64,000 nt of DNA from contig CP080408.1 of assembly GCA_019448215.1 (NCBI GenBank), positions 2,232,001 to 2,296,000 on the forward strand, given 5' to 3'. The stretch comes from Thalassovita mediterranea (GTDB lineage Bacteria; Pseudomonadota; Alphaproteobacteria; Caulobacterales; Hyphomonadaceae). Shown piece by piece: positions 50,818 to 61,142 of this stretch; position 1 is the first letter of the stretch; the number at the start of each line of letters is the position of its first letter. Position numbers and translations under genes: made by a program. The notes beneath the pieces are model-generated. The model made no database searches. It saw only the letters and a program-made list of their open reading frames with translations, and was not told the DNA's origin.

Positions 50818-51480
50818 ATGAGCGACAAGAGTGTCATCCCGCCAACGCCGACAGAGGCGGACTATAAGCGCGACAGTGAAGGAAATCCGCTGATCCCGGA
50901 TGTTGCTGACCCGCTTGCCCTGTTCAGGGACTGGATGGCGACGGCGCGCGAGAAGGAGCTCAACGACTCCAACGCCATGTCGCTCGCCACTGTTGACGGT
51001 CACGGGCGCCCGGACGTGCGGGTGGTGCTTCTGAAGTCGGTCGGTGAGGAGGGCTTCACCTTCTACACCAACTTTGAAAGCGCCAAGGGTGAGCAGTTGA
51101 AGGCCAGCCCGCATGCGGCGCTCGGTTTTCACTGGAAGTCTCTGCGCCGGCAGGTCCGCGTGCGCGGCAGCGTCATCTCTGTGCCGGATGCAGAAGCCGA
51201 CGAGTATTTCGCCTCACGCGCCAAGGCGAGCCGGATCAGCGCGATCGCGTCCGATCAGTCCCGCCCGCTGCCATCGCGCGATGTCTTTGCCCAGCGTATC
51301 GACGCGCTGAGCGAGGAATATGATGGCCGCGAGGATATTCCGCGTCCTGACAATTGGGGCGGCTACCGGGTGGTGCCGGAAAGCATCGAGTTCTGGCAGG
51401 ACCAGGCCTTCCGGATGCATGACCGGCTGAAATTCACCATGAAGAACGGCGTCTGGACACCCGAGCGGCTCTACCCCTAG
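50818..51480 (+). CDS. pdxH: Pyridoxamine 5'-phosphate oxidase
   Basis: 220 residues with FMN-binding motifs VRVVLLKSVGEEGFTFYTNF, RQVRVRGSV and the C-terminal signature EFWQDQAFRMHDRLKF. It oxidises pyridoxine/pyridoxamine 5'-phosphate to pyridoxal 5'-phosphate. Second gene after the SDR. A small hairpin GCAAACG/CGTTTGC (51493-51510) follows without a T-run. Confidence 0.96.
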   Translation: MSDKSVIPPTPTEADYKRDSEGNPLIPDVADPLALFRDWMATAREKELNDSNAMSLATVDGHGRPDVRVVLLKSVGEEGFTFYTNFESAKGEQLKASPHAALGFHWKSLRRQVRVRGSVISVPDAEADEYFASRAKASRISAIASDQSRPLPSRDVFAQRIDALSEEYDGREDIPRPDNWGGYRVVPESIEFWQDQAFRMHDRLKFTMKNGVWTPERLYP

Positions 51481-51568
51481 AGCAAGTTCGGAGCAAACGG
51501 GATCGTTTGCGAACGGATACTTGCGCAAAAACAAGGACATAAAAAGGCAGGCCGCCCGGGCCCAAAGG

Positions 51569-52018
51569 TCAGATCAGGCCAGCGCTGTCGCGTTGCACGA
51601 TGAGGTGCGGCACCCCATCGCTGGTCTTGTCCCAGGAGATACCCTCCTCGGAGATCATCGCGCTGACGCGTTGGCGAAGGCCGGAAAAGCTATCGAATTC
51701 AACCACATCCACAGGTTCATCAAAGTGGAGTGTGATCTCATAGCCCATGCCGCCGGCAAGCTCTCGCACACCATGCACGCGGCCTTCGAAGGGCTGTTTC
51801 AGATAGCGTCCAGACACACGCTCACCGACCTGGATCGGCACGTCGGCCTGGTTCGACAGGCGCGCTGACGCGGTGTTCCAGTCGCGATAGCCAAGCTTGT
51901 GCGCCACCGCTTCGAGCGCGCGGGCATGGCTGAGGCTTTCGCCGCGCTGGGCTGCCTCGGCACGTAGTTCTCGCGCATGGGCTTTTGCCTGCGCTCTCGT
52001 CGTAATGTTGAGTGACAT
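51569..52018 (-). CDS. Glyoxalase-superfamily-related protein (PF20066 type)
   Basis: 149 residues. The N-terminal motif AKAHARELRAEAAQRGESLS ... LEAVAHKLGYRDWNTASA is typical of the small 'glyoxalase superfamily protein' group; the rest is a beta-rich part (ERVSGRYLKQPFEGRVHGV). No metal-ligand pattern of true glyoxalase I is seen. The start at 52018 is preferred; the frame extends to 52147 into low-quality sequence. Confidence 0.75.
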   Translation of the reverse strand: MSLNITTRAQAKAHARELRAEAAQRGESLSHARALEAVAHKLGYRDWNTASARLSNQADVPIQVGERVSGRYLKQPFEGRVHGVRELAGGMGYEITLHFDEPVDVVEFDSFSGLRQRVSAMISEEGISWDKTSDGVPHLIVQRDSAGLI

Positions 52019-52269
52019 CTTCCGTTCGTCTTTCACATCGATAGACCGGGCGCATGATGCGGATGTTCGCCTTACCGCTGGACCGGTCCCCTGATGGGAA
52101 GGACAGTTCCGGGAGGACGAGGCTTTCGCCCCGGAGATCTTCACCATCGGACTATTCGTCCGGCGAACGGCAGGCGTCTCTCACCTTGGGGCGGGCACAT
52201 ACGCCTGATCGGGCGAAACGTCAATCAATTTGGGAAAGGCCGCAGAAAAGCGGGAAGGTGCGGGCGGCG

Positions 52270-53142
52270 CTAAAGGTCTTCGACCCGGGCGCCCTGTGCT
52301 TCCAGTACCGGCTTCATTTCCCAATAGGCTTCGGGCGTGCGCAGGAAAGGGATGCGCGGGTGCAGGTGGTGCACGATGTGGTACTGCATGCCGAGCGAGC
52401 CAATGTTGCCGAGCGCGGCGCGGAAGCTGCGGGTATGGCGGTAGCGGGCGGTTTCATTGGCCGGGTGATGCGGCGCCCAGCTCAGATAATACTGGATATA
52501 GATATAGCCGACATGGTGCGGCAGCCACCAGAGCGCCGCTGCCTCGATGGCGTGGCCGCTCCAGGCGAGCGCGAACAGCGTCAGAAACCAGGCAGACCTG
52601 TAAAGCGCAGCGGTTCTTAGCACATCCGTCCTGCCAAGCCGCTTCAAGGTCCGGCCATAGGCATTATAGCCGCCCTTTGCGCGCGGCTGGACGTTCTGGA
52701 TCGCCTGCCAGATGGCGCTGAGCGGTCCCGGTGCACGCGAGCTGTAATCGGGATCATGCTCAGGATGGTTCGTGTGCTTGTGATGCTCTCTATGGGTCAC
52801 CCGGGCGAGGCCATAAGGCAGGGCAAGCGGAATGGTTGAGACATGTCCAACCAGTTCGTTCAGCCAGCGCAGCTTTGAGCCGGGACGCGCGATAATGTCG
52901 TGCTGAGCCTCATGTGAGGGAAGGTAGCCGATAATCGCAAGGATGGTTGCAGCGATAAAACCTGACCATGCCGGGATGACATCCATCAGCACCAGCGGCC
53001 AGAGCGCCAGCCATCCGACGAATACGCCAATGCCTGCCGTGACGGCGAGCCACGGAAACTTGCCGATATGCCTGCGGGCGATATCGCGTTCGATACGCGC
53101 CAGTTCCTTTGGCGTCAGGGATGAGAGATCGCGGTTCGACAT
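52270..53142 (-). CDS. Membrane fatty acid desaturase
   Basis: 290 residues with the three histidine boxes of membrane desaturases: HEAQHD, HREHHKH and, near the C-terminus, QYHIVHHLHP. Four or more hydrophobic segments surround them. It would introduce a double bond, or hydroxylate, using O2 and a di-iron centre. Its ATG overlaps the stop of the 65-residue gene upstream (TGATG), so translation is coupled. Confidence 0.9.
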   Translation of the reverse strand: MSNRDLSSLTPKELARIERDIARRHIGKFPWLAVTAGIGVFVGWLALWPLVLMDVIPAWSGFIAATILAIIGYLPSHEAQHDIIARPGSKLRWLNELVGHVSTIPLALPYGLARVTHREHHKHTNHPEHDPDYSSRAPGPLSAIWQAIQNVQPRAKGGYNAYGRTLKRLGRTDVLRTAALYRSAWFLTLFALAWSGHAIEAAALWWLPHHVGYIYIQYYLSWAPHHPANETARYRHTRSFRAALGNIGSLGMQYHIVHHLHPRIPFLRTPEAYWEMKPVLEAQGARVEDL

Positions 53143-53339
53143 CAGATCCAGCGCCCCCGGATCTGTGCGGGAACGGCAAGTGCCATGGCGATGAGGAAGC
53201 CAGCGAGCAGCGGCGTCATACCGAATGGAAGTGACACATTCGCAGCGATGAGTAGCTGGGCGGCAAGCGGGGTCAGGAAGCCGAGGCCGAATAGCATCGG
53301 TCCCAATTTGAATATTCGACGCAGCAAACGCTTCTGCAT
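53142..53339 (-). CDS. Small two-helix membrane protein coupled to the desaturase
   Basis: 65 residues (MQKRLLRRIFKLGPML...) with a basic N-terminus and two hydrophobic helices. It overlaps the desaturase start by one base. It may be a helper subunit or a leader cistron. An upstream in-frame ATG at 53402 would add 21 residues. The 174 bases between here and the GDPD stop are A/T-rich and contain nothing recognised. Confidence 0.6.
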   Translation of the reverse strand: MQKRLLRRIFKLGPMLFGLGFLTPLAAQLLIAANVSLPFGMTPLLAGFLIAMALAVPAQIRGRWI

Positions 53340-53513
53340 AGCCGGATAAACCCCCTTCACAGAACTCAGGCTGGCGGTGGGACATGTGTTCCCATTGGCC
53401 AACCGGCTCTTCTACTGAGGATTAATCGCCCCAAAAGGTGAATATTATCTTTCCAAAGATAAAATTTTGAAGCCTTTTGGGCGGACTCCGCATCGCTGAA
53501 AGCCTTCCCCTGT

Positions 53514-54506
53514 CTAGTCGAGACAGGTTTCAGTTGCGTTTACAAAACGCGCCGGAAGCCCATTGTCACTCACAAGTCTGTAAGGCGTGTCGGTTGCGAG
53601 CAAAACAAGGCCGTTTTCTATCAGTGATACGTATTCCGAGGGGTCGCCATCGGCCCAGTATTGATCGTCGAGGCGCTCGCCCGGGCGGCCAAGCGTGCCG
53701 AACGCGCTTTCGATATCCTTGCTGGCAAGCCCGCGCCACTTGCCGAAGCTTGGCTCGCGCGTGCCCGTCCATGCGACGAGCTTGTCAGGATCAACACCGC
53801 CTTCGAGGAGGGCGGCTTCATGCTCGCGGTTGCCGACGCCTGCCGTCATCATCAGGTCTGGCGCAATCTCGGCGACCTGCCAGGCTTCCTCATCCGAATA
53901 GGTGATGATGATGACATTGTCCTCGGCGCCAGCCGTGCGGACCTCACCGATGATATTGCGGAAGCTAGTTGTTTCCTTGCGGTCGAGTTCGAGGATCGCG
54001 CCTGTCTCCACCGCCCATTCCAGCGCGTCGGCCAGCGTTGGCGGATTGAAGGAGGTGACCCGGCCCTCATTATCAACGAGACGCAGCTGCGAAATCTCGC
54101 TCCAGCTTGTGTCGGCCACAGGGCCTTCACCCGTTGTCGTGCGGGTGAGGGAGCGGTCATGCATCAGGAAGAGGACACCATCCCGGCTCTCGGCAACGTC
54201 GATCTCCATCATCGGAATACCGGCATCGAGGGCGTGCTGGAATGTCTCCACGGCGTTTTCCGGGAAACCGGGGGCAGGGCCGCCGCGATGAGCAGCGATG
54301 AGCACGCCGCCTTCTTCGCGCACGCAATCGAACAGCCGGGGCAGGTCGCGCCCGCCTGAAACGGGCGTTGCAGCTTGTTCCTGCTCGACGGATGATTCTG
54401 CTGGCGCGGTATCAGAGGTCTCGGCTGGCGCCGTCGCGGCCTCGTTGCAGCCTGTCAGAACCGTGCCCAGCATCAGGGCGCTCGCCAGAAAATAAGTCTG
54501 GGACAT
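53514..54506 (-). CDS. Glycerophosphodiester phosphodiesterase family lipoprotein
   Basis: 330 residues. The lipoprotein signal ends VLTGC (Cys20), with a Thr/Glu/Ala-rich spacer. The GDPD TIM barrel has AAHRGGPAPGFPENAVETF (first catalytic His), MEIDVAESRDGVLFLMHD (metal-binding Glu/Asp and second His) and ILELDRKE. It hydrolyses glycerophosphodiesters outside the cytoplasm. GAGGTC precedes the ATG at 54506; the frame remains open for 2 kb upstream, antisense to the next gene, which is not meaningful. Confidence 0.9.
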   Translation of the reverse strand: MSQTYFLASALMLGTVLTGCNEAATAPAETSDTAPAESSVEQEQAATPVSGGRDLPRLFDCVREEGGVLIAAHRGGPAPGFPENAVETFQHALDAGIPMMEIDVAESRDGVLFLMHDRSLTRTTTGEGPVADTSWSEISQLRLVDNEGRVTSFNPPTLADALEWAVETGAILELDRKETTSFRNIIGEVRTAGAEDNVIIITYSDEEAWQVAEIAPDLMMTAGVGNREHEAALLEGGVDPDKLVAWTGTREPSFGKWRGLASKDIESAFGTLGRPGERLDDQYWADGDPSEYVSLIENGLVLLATDTPYRLVSDNGLPARFVNATETCLD

Positions 54507-54602
54507 TTGACCTCGCTCGCCATCGCTTGCCGTTGAAGTAGCTGGGACATAGAAGAAACCGAACGCCACGGAAACCCGTGAAAAAAATCTGGAGGAAAGA
54601 AC

Positions 54603-56225
<1,623 letters not shown>

Positions 56226-56229
56226 TCCG

Positions 56230-57003
56230 ATGGATCTGAATTTGAAGGACAAAGTGGTCTTTGTCGCGGGCGCTAGCCGCGGCATCGGCCTCGGGATCGT
56301 TGAAACACTTCTCGAAGAAGGCGCGCGCGTTGCCATTGCGGCGCGCGGCGCTGAGAAGCTTGAAGAAGAGCGCGCCCGCCTCGCTAGCCAGTATGGAGAG
56401 GATCGTCTCTGGGCGCGTGCCGGAGACCTGCGCGAGACAAAGACGCTCGAAGAGATGGTCGACGCCATCGAGAGCGAGTTCGGCCCGCTTTGGGGCGCAG
56501 TCGCCAATGTCGGCCTTCATCCTTGCCCTCCAGGCTTCGATGTCGATGACGACACCTGGACGGCCGGCATGCAGCAGAACCTCGACAGCGCCTTCCGCCT
56601 TGCCCGCACCTGCCTGCGCAAGATGGAGCCACGCCGAGAAGGGTCGATCGTCGCTATTTCTTCCATCGCTGGCATGGGCGCGCTGGGCACGCCGCTCACC
56701 TATGGCACAGCCAAGGCGGCGATGAACCATATGGTCAAGGAGCTGGCCCGTGTCGTCGGGCCAGCCGGGATCCGCATCAATGCCATCTCACCGGGCAATA
56801 TCATCTTCCCGGGCGGGTCCTGGGAAGAACGCAGCGGGGGTGAGCGCGGCGATGTCTGGAAGAAGTGGATACGACGCGAAGTCCCGCTCCAGCGCTTCGG
56901 CAAACCAGAAGAAATCGGGTCGGCCGCAGCATATCTTCTTAGTGAGCGGGCAAGTTTCGTGACTGGGGCGATTATCCCTGTCGATGGCGGCCAGACGCGA
57001 TAG
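56230..57003 (+). CDS. SDR-family oxidoreductase
   Basis: 257 residues. Cofactor motif AGASRGIG; the NNAG position reads VANVGLH, an unusual variant. Catalytic Ser is in AISSIAGMG, Tyr-x3-Lys in YGTAKAAM, and the late motif is INAISPGNIIFPGG. In operon with the acyl-CoA synthetase, so it probably acts on a hydroxy/keto-acyl or related lipid intermediate. Confidence 0.9.
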   Translation: MDLNLKDKVVFVAGASRGIGLGIVETLLEEGARVAIAARGAEKLEEERARLASQYGEDRLWARAGDLRETKTLEEMVDAIESEFGPLWGAVANVGLHPCPPGFDVDDDTWTAGMQQNLDSAFRLARTCLRKMEPRREGSIVAISSIAGMGALGTPLTYGTAKAAMNHMVKELARVVGPAGIRINAISPGNIIFPGGSWEERSGGERGDVWKKWIRREVPLQRFGKPEEIGSAAAYLLSERASFVTGAIIPVDGGQTR

Positions 57004-57092
57004 CCGCCGCTTCCTCAAGGGGAAGGTTTGTCAAAGCACGGGCCTGAGTTAAATCTCAGCGCAGTTTCATAGGTACAGTCGGGGAGGCTGGA

Positions 57093-57989
57093 ATGAGCGA
57101 TACGACGAAAAAGGCTGGATGGCGTTTGACCGTGGCGGGCGCCGCGCTCGGCGTGTCGATCTTTACGGTGCTCTGGTTTGCCGCTGCAGCGCTTGGCTCG
57201 AAGTTCGGGCTCTGGAGCTGGCAGTTCGGCCTCGGCACTCTGGTCATGCAGTGGGGCAAGTGGCTGACCTTCCTGGCGCTTGGCCTCTCGGTTATCGCAA
57301 TGATTGTCGCTTTGATCAAAGCGCCGCGCTTCCAGCCCGGCTTGCTCGCGCTGGCGGCCCTCCTCATTGCGCTAATGGTCTTCTTCCGGCTCGCAGGGTT
57401 TGGGGCGCAGGCCGCATCGCTTCCGCCGATCCATGACGTCCAGACCGACTGGTCAGAGCCGATTGCGCTTTCTGAATCGCTCATTGCCCAGCGCCGCAGC
57501 GACGGCGCGCTCAATGAAGTTCAGGATGATCCGACCATTGATGAGAGCGCTGATGGCCGCTGGCCGGGCATGGGCGGGCGCCGCGTCGCCGAAGTGCAGG
57601 AAGAAGCCGAGCGCGAACGCACCGTGGACGGTGAGACGGTTGAGCCTGCTTACGACCGTCCGATTGAACCGGTCTATTTCGATCAGTCGCCGGGTGAGAT
57701 CGCCTCCTACGCGCTCCAGATCGCTGAAAGCCGCGGCTGGGACATCTTCTCGCGTCCGGAAACCGGTCAGGATGTCGAACGCACCACGCTTGAGGCCACC
57801 GAAACCTCGACCTGGTTCGGCTTCAAGGATGACGTCGCCATCCGCATCCGTGCTGTTGAAGGGGCAACCCGCGTCGACATGCGCTCCATCAGCCGCGTGG
57901 GCCTTTCCGACCTCGGCATGAACGCGCGCCGCGTCTCCACCTTCATGGACGAACTGGAATCACGCGCAGACGGCCGCCGCCAGCCTTAG
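57093..57989 (+). CDS. DUF1499 membrane protein
   Basis: 298 residues. Three N-terminal hydrophobic helices span residues 1-110. A soluble DUF1499 domain (VYFDQSPGEIASYALQIAESRGW; TWFGFKDDVAIRIRAVEGATRVDMRS) completes the protein. GGGGAGG precedes the ATG. Function of DUF1499 is unknown. Confidence 0.85.
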   Translation: MSDTTKKAGWRLTVAGAALGVSIFTVLWFAAAALGSKFGLWSWQFGLGTLVMQWGKWLTFLALGLSVIAMIVALIKAPRFQPGLLALAALLIALMVFFRLAGFGAQAASLPPIHDVQTDWSEPIALSESLIAQRRSDGALNEVQDDPTIDESADGRWPGMGGRRVAEVQEEAERERTVDGETVEPAYDRPIEPVYFDQSPGEIASYALQIAESRGWDIFSRPETGQDVERTTLEATETSTWFGFKDDVAIRIRAVEGATRVDMRSISRVGLSDLGMNARRVSTFMDELESRADGRRQP

Positions 57990-58021
57990 CTTCACGCGCT
58001 CAATTCCACCTGCGAAGAAGA

Positions 58022-58101
58022 CCGCCTCCCCACCGAAAGGTGGGGTCCATGGCGGCTGGGCTCTCAACCGCCATGGGTCCCAGCTTTCGCTGGGAGGGCG
58101 G
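58022..58101. repeat. Cloverleaf-forming palindromic repeat
   Basis: Three successive hairpins, CCCCACC-GAAA-GGTGGGG (58028-58045), CCATGGCGG...CCGCCATGG (58047-58076) and TCCCAGC-TTTC-GCTGGGA (58078-58095), are enclosed by an outer stem CCGCC (58022-58026) with GGCGG (58097-58101). Almost every base is paired. The arrangement is that of a REP-like, non-coding interspersed repeat. Located between the DUF1499 gene and the riboswitch. Confidence 0.75.
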
Positions 58102-58170
58102 AAGAGGGCAGCTCAAAAATTCATTTTCAGATGCATCGACCGGTGACTGACTTGGCAGTATAAAAGGACT

Positions 58171-58239
58171 GCCGCGTGACTGGCGCTTGGGTGGTTTACC
58201 ACCGGGGAGCGCGGCGTTGACACGCCGTGCGCCTGGGCA
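58171..58239 (+). ncRNA. ZTP (pfl) riboswitch
   Basis: Matches the pfl/ZTP aptamer closely: conserved CGTGACTGGCG (58175-58185), P2 hairpin GGTGG-TTTA-CCACC (58190-58203), then CGGGGAGCG and the downstream CGCCTGGGCA (58230-58239). P1 pairs GCCGCG (58171-58176) with CGCGGC (58210-58215). GGCGT/ACGCC (58213-58226) forms the linker hairpin, and GGCGC (58082 region of the aptamer, i.e. 58182-58186) can pseudoknot with GCGCC (58229-58233). The class senses ZMP/ZTP (AICAR nucleotides), a sign of folate/one-carbon shortage. Downstream CCTC (58244-58247) can pair with GAGG of the ribosome-binding site (58259-58262), suggesting translational control of the PfpI gene. An upstream stem GGCAGT/ACTGCC (58154-58173) competes with P1. 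Confidence 0.9.
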
Positions 58240-58269
58240 TGAACCTCACCTTTCAAAGGAGGGCTGCCA

Positions 58270-58965
58270 ATGTCTGAGCTTTCACCAATCTCTGTCGCTT
58301 TTCTCGTCTTTCCGAACGTCACCCAGCTTGACCTGACAGGGCCTGCGCAGGTGCTCTCGCGGCTGGGCAACACGACCGTGGATCTTGTCTGGAAGACGAA
58401 AGACCCCGTGCCGACGGATGCGGGTTTTGCGTTGCTGCCGACCAAGACATGTGCCGATATTGAAAGCGCCGACATTCTCTGCGTCCCGGGCGGGTTTGGC
58501 ACAATGGATATCATCCAGGACGAAGAGACGCTTGGCTGGGTGCGGAAGGTGGGCGCTGACGCAAGTTGGATCACCAGCGTCTGCACAGGTTCCATCGTGC
58601 TCGGCGCGGCGGGCCTCCTCAAAGGCTACCGCGCCACGAGCCATTGGGCATCGCATGATCAGCTCGCTTTCTTCGGCGCGGAGCCGGTGAAGCAGCGCGT
58701 CGTCTTCGACCGCAACCGGGTGACGGGCGGCGGGGTAACGTCCGGCATCGATTTTGGTCTCGCCCTCGCGGCAAAGATCAGAGGCGAAGACCACGCCAGA
58801 TTCATCCAGCTTTCCATCGAGTATGACCCGCAGCCGCCTTTCGATAGCGGCTCACCTGACAAGGCTGATGCGGCGACGCTGGAGCGTTATTGGGGGCTGG
58901 TGAACAAGTCCGCACCCGGGCGAAGCGACAAGGTCAAAGCGATAGCGAAGGGGCTCGGCTTCTAG
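58270..58965 (+). CDS. DJ-1/PfpI-family protein under ZTP-riboswitch control
   Basis: 231 residues of the DJ-1/PfpI superfamily, isonitrile hydratase-like subgroup. The nucleophile elbow is ITSVCTGS with Cys105; an upstream acidic partner lies in QLDLTGPAQVL, and there is a His in RATSHWASHD. AAAGGAGG gives a very strong site that the riboswitch can mask. Control by ZTP points to a link with purine/one-carbon metabolism, for example an amidotransferase-like or metabolite-repair role, rather than isonitrile hydration. Confidence 0.9.
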   Translation: MSELSPISVAFLVFPNVTQLDLTGPAQVLSRLGNTTVDLVWKTKDPVPTDAGFALLPTKTCADIESADILCVPGGFGTMDIIQDEETLGWVRKVGADASWITSVCTGSIVLGAAGLLKGYRATSHWASHDQLAFFGAEPVKQRVVFDRNRVTGGGVTSGIDFGLALAAKIRGEDHARFIQLSIEYDPQPPFDSGSPDKADAATLERYWGLVNKSAPGRSDKVKAIAKGLGF

Positions 58966-59011
58966 CCACTGCCCTGCCGGGCAGGCCACCCGCGCGGCCA
59001 GATGGGCCTCG

Positions 59012-59098
59012 TCCTTCGACTTCGCTCAGGATGAGCCTATTGGGGACAAAGTCTGTCAGAGAGACAAATCGCACCCTCATCCTGAGCCTGTCGAAGGA
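59012..59098. repeat. Inverted pair of TCCTTCGAC...TCAGGATGAG repeats
   Basis: Left arm 59012-59035 (TCCTTCGAC, TTCGC, TCAGGATGAG); right arm 59076-59098 is its complement apart from the central bases. The pair is separated by 40 bases in the 148-base gap between two convergent genes. Sequences of this CCTTCGAC/GCTCAGGATGAG kind are common dispersed intergenic repeats in alphaproteobacteria. Confidence 0.75.
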
Positions 59099-59113
59099 TG
59101 AAGCCGCAATGCG

Positions 59114-60025
59114 CTACGACGTCTGTTGCAGCGCCTTCCAGCGGAACTCGGAACGCACCGTCGGACTGGCATCGGTGGTCTCTACGCGGCCTTCCTCGAC
59201 GAGCTTCAGCATATGGCCGAGGACGGAAAGGGCAGCGGCCGGGTGCAGGCGTTTGTCGACGTCGGCATACATGGTCTCGACCATTTTCGGGATGTTGGTT
59301 TCACCCGCTTCGAGATGCTTGATGATGGCCGATTCCCGGTCGAGACGGTGATTGCGATAGGACTGGATAAAGCCGTTCACATCCTCGCGGATCGGCGAGC
59401 CATGCGTGGGCCACATGATGTCGAAATTGCGCTCCTCGATCTTGTCGAGCGAGCGCATATAGTCGCCCATATTGCCATCCGGCGGCGCCACGATCGTCGT
59501 TGACCAGCCCATGATGTGATCGCCGGTCAGGCAGGCATTCTCTTCGCGAAGGCCAAAGCAGAGATGGTTGCAGGTGTGGCCGGGCGTCTCGATCACGTCC
59601 AGCGTCCAGCCGGGGCCGGAGATGACGTCGCCATCACCGATCTGGACGTCCGGCATGAAGCCGAGATCGTCGGCAGAGCCAAGCTCACCTTTTGCGGTCG
59701 GCACGCCCGAATTCTTCGCATAGGTCAGGCAGCCGGCCCAGTCGGCCAGAGGCTTTGCCAGTGGCGAATGGTCTGAATGGCCATGCGTGACGAGCACATG
59801 CGTGATCGTCTCGTTCTTGAGGATTTCTTTCAGCGCGTCGAAATGCTCGGACTGGTCAGGACCCGGATCAATGACCGCGACCTTGCCGTGGCCAATGATG
59901 TAGACGCCTGTACCGACAAAGGTGAACGGGCCAGGATTGTTCGCGATCACCCGGCGGATGAGCGGGCTGACCTGCTCGACCTTGCCATATTCGAAGTCGA
60001 TATCTTTGATGTATGGAATTCCCAA
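59114..60025 (-). CDS. Metallo-beta-lactamase-fold hydrolase (LACTB2-like)
   Basis: 303 residues. Metal ligands are in THGHSDHSP (HxHxDH), ETPGHTCNH and LTGDHIMG, plus a late His (PTHGSPIRED). A C-terminal winged-helix segment (AALSVLGHMLKLVEEGRVE) is typical of LACTB2-like enzymes. Members act on thioesters, RNA or small molecules; substrate unknown. It precedes no co-directional close partner: the ATP-grasp-like gene upstream ends 43 bases before its start. Confidence 0.88.
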   Translation of the reverse strand: MGIPYIKDIDFEYGKVEQVSPLIRRVIANNPGPFTFVGTGVYIIGHGKVAVIDPGPDQSEHFDALKEILKNETITHVLVTHGHSDHSPLAKPLADWAGCLTYAKNSGVPTAKGELGSADDLGFMPDVQIGDGDVISGPGWTLDVIETPGHTCNHLCFGLREENACLTGDHIMGWSTTIVAPPDGNMGDYMRSLDKIEERNFDIMWPTHGSPIREDVNGFIQSYRNHRLDRESAIIKHLEAGETNIPKMVETMYADVDKRLHPAAALSVLGHMLKLVEEGRVETTDASPTVRSEFRWKALQQTS

Positions 60026-60068
60026 GTGAACTCCCTCACCTTGAATTGTGAAACTTTACTTGCCTGTC

Positions 60069-61004
60069 TCAGGCGCTGCGGCGTGGGGCGAAAGCGAGGA
60101 CGAAGGCGCGTGCCATGCGCCGGGTCGCTTTCAGCTTGTCACCCAGATTGAGGGCGACGGGCGGGCCCATATCCGTCTTGTTCGCGTCGACAATGAAGAT
60201 CTTGCCGGACTTGCGGTCGCGCAGCACGTCTACGCCGCCCCATTCAAGGCCGATTTCCTTTGCGAAGGCAGAGATCACCTCGATCTCCTCGGCCGAGTAG
60301 CATTTGCGCGGCTCATCCAGGATGACGTCGACATTCTCGTTCAGGAAACGGCGCGCGATCGGCCGGCGCTTGCGGAACACCACGGTCGGTGCGCCGCCAA
60401 CGATGCAGCAGCGCAGGTCTTCGACGAGGCCGCCTTCGATCTCATTGTCGATGAGGCGCTGATAGGTCTTGCCGTCGAGCGGCTCCATCGGGCCCTCGAT
60501 GATGCGACCATCATGACATGCATTCTTTTCGGACTTCTCGACCATAGGCCCATCAAATGTCCGCGGATCGACTTTCAGGCTGTAGCCTGCTGCGCGCCCA
60601 AAGCTTTCGGCGACGCAGGTCTTGGAGATGTCATTGCAGCCGAAATTCACGAGCCGGGCGCCCGGTTTCGTCTTCGGCTTGCCCGAATCCACATGCGTAG
60701 AGTCGTCGAACTGGAAGACAATGTCGGCTTGCGAGACGTCAGAGATCAGCTTCGCGCCGGAGGCATGCATGACGGGCCAGATGAAGTACCAGGGGCGCGG
60801 CTTGTCAGGATGGAAGGCGATGGTTGGGCGCTTGTGCCCGGTAATGCGGCGCCAGGTGCGCCAAGACTGAGCCATGGTGTAGAAGGTCAGCCAGGTGAAA
60901 ATGTCGTTTGCCAGCTGACGGTTAGCAGGCACGCGGTGGCCGGTTTTCTTCACCAGCCAGGCGCCATCTTCATACTTGAAATCTGCCAGCCAATTTCTGG
61001 ACAT
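60069..61004 (-). CDS. ATP-grasp-like protein
   Basis: 311 residues. The C-terminal half has ATP-grasp features: a Lys/Arg-rich strand pair (PTVVFRKRRPIARRFLNENV), a Glu (GLEWGGVDVLRDRKSGKIF) and the Mg-binding IVDANKTDMGPP. The N-terminal part is unfamiliar. Such proteins join a carboxylate to an amine or thiol with ATP; no partner gene hints at the substrate. It is 43 bases upstream of the MBL gene, likely one operon. Confidence 0.65.
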   Translation of the reverse strand: MSRNWLADFKYEDGAWLVKKTGHRVPANRQLANDIFTWLTFYTMAQSWRTWRRITGHKRPTIAFHPDKPRPWYFIWPVMHASGAKLISDVSQADIVFQFDDSTHVDSGKPKTKPGARLVNFGCNDISKTCVAESFGRAAGYSLKVDPRTFDGPMVEKSEKNACHDGRIIEGPMEPLDGKTYQRLIDNEIEGGLVEDLRCCIVGGAPTVVFRKRRPIARRFLNENVDVILDEPRKCYSAEEIEVISAFAKEIGLEWGGVDVLRDRKSGKIFIVDANKTDMGPPVALNLGDKLKATRRMARAFVLAFAPRRSA

Positions 61005-61142
61005 GCATTATCCCCTGCGTGCGGACGATGGTCAGTTCATGACCGGCGCCGGAATCGCACGACTTCCTCTCAGCTTCAATTCATAAAGCCCTGAAGTTTC
61101 GTGATCAAACTTTTACTGCCGCTATCGCTGCGACAGGTCCGC

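Noticed and set aside
51493-51510. Hairpin after pdxH as terminator
   Set aside because: Stem of seven base pairs but no T-run on the appropriate side.
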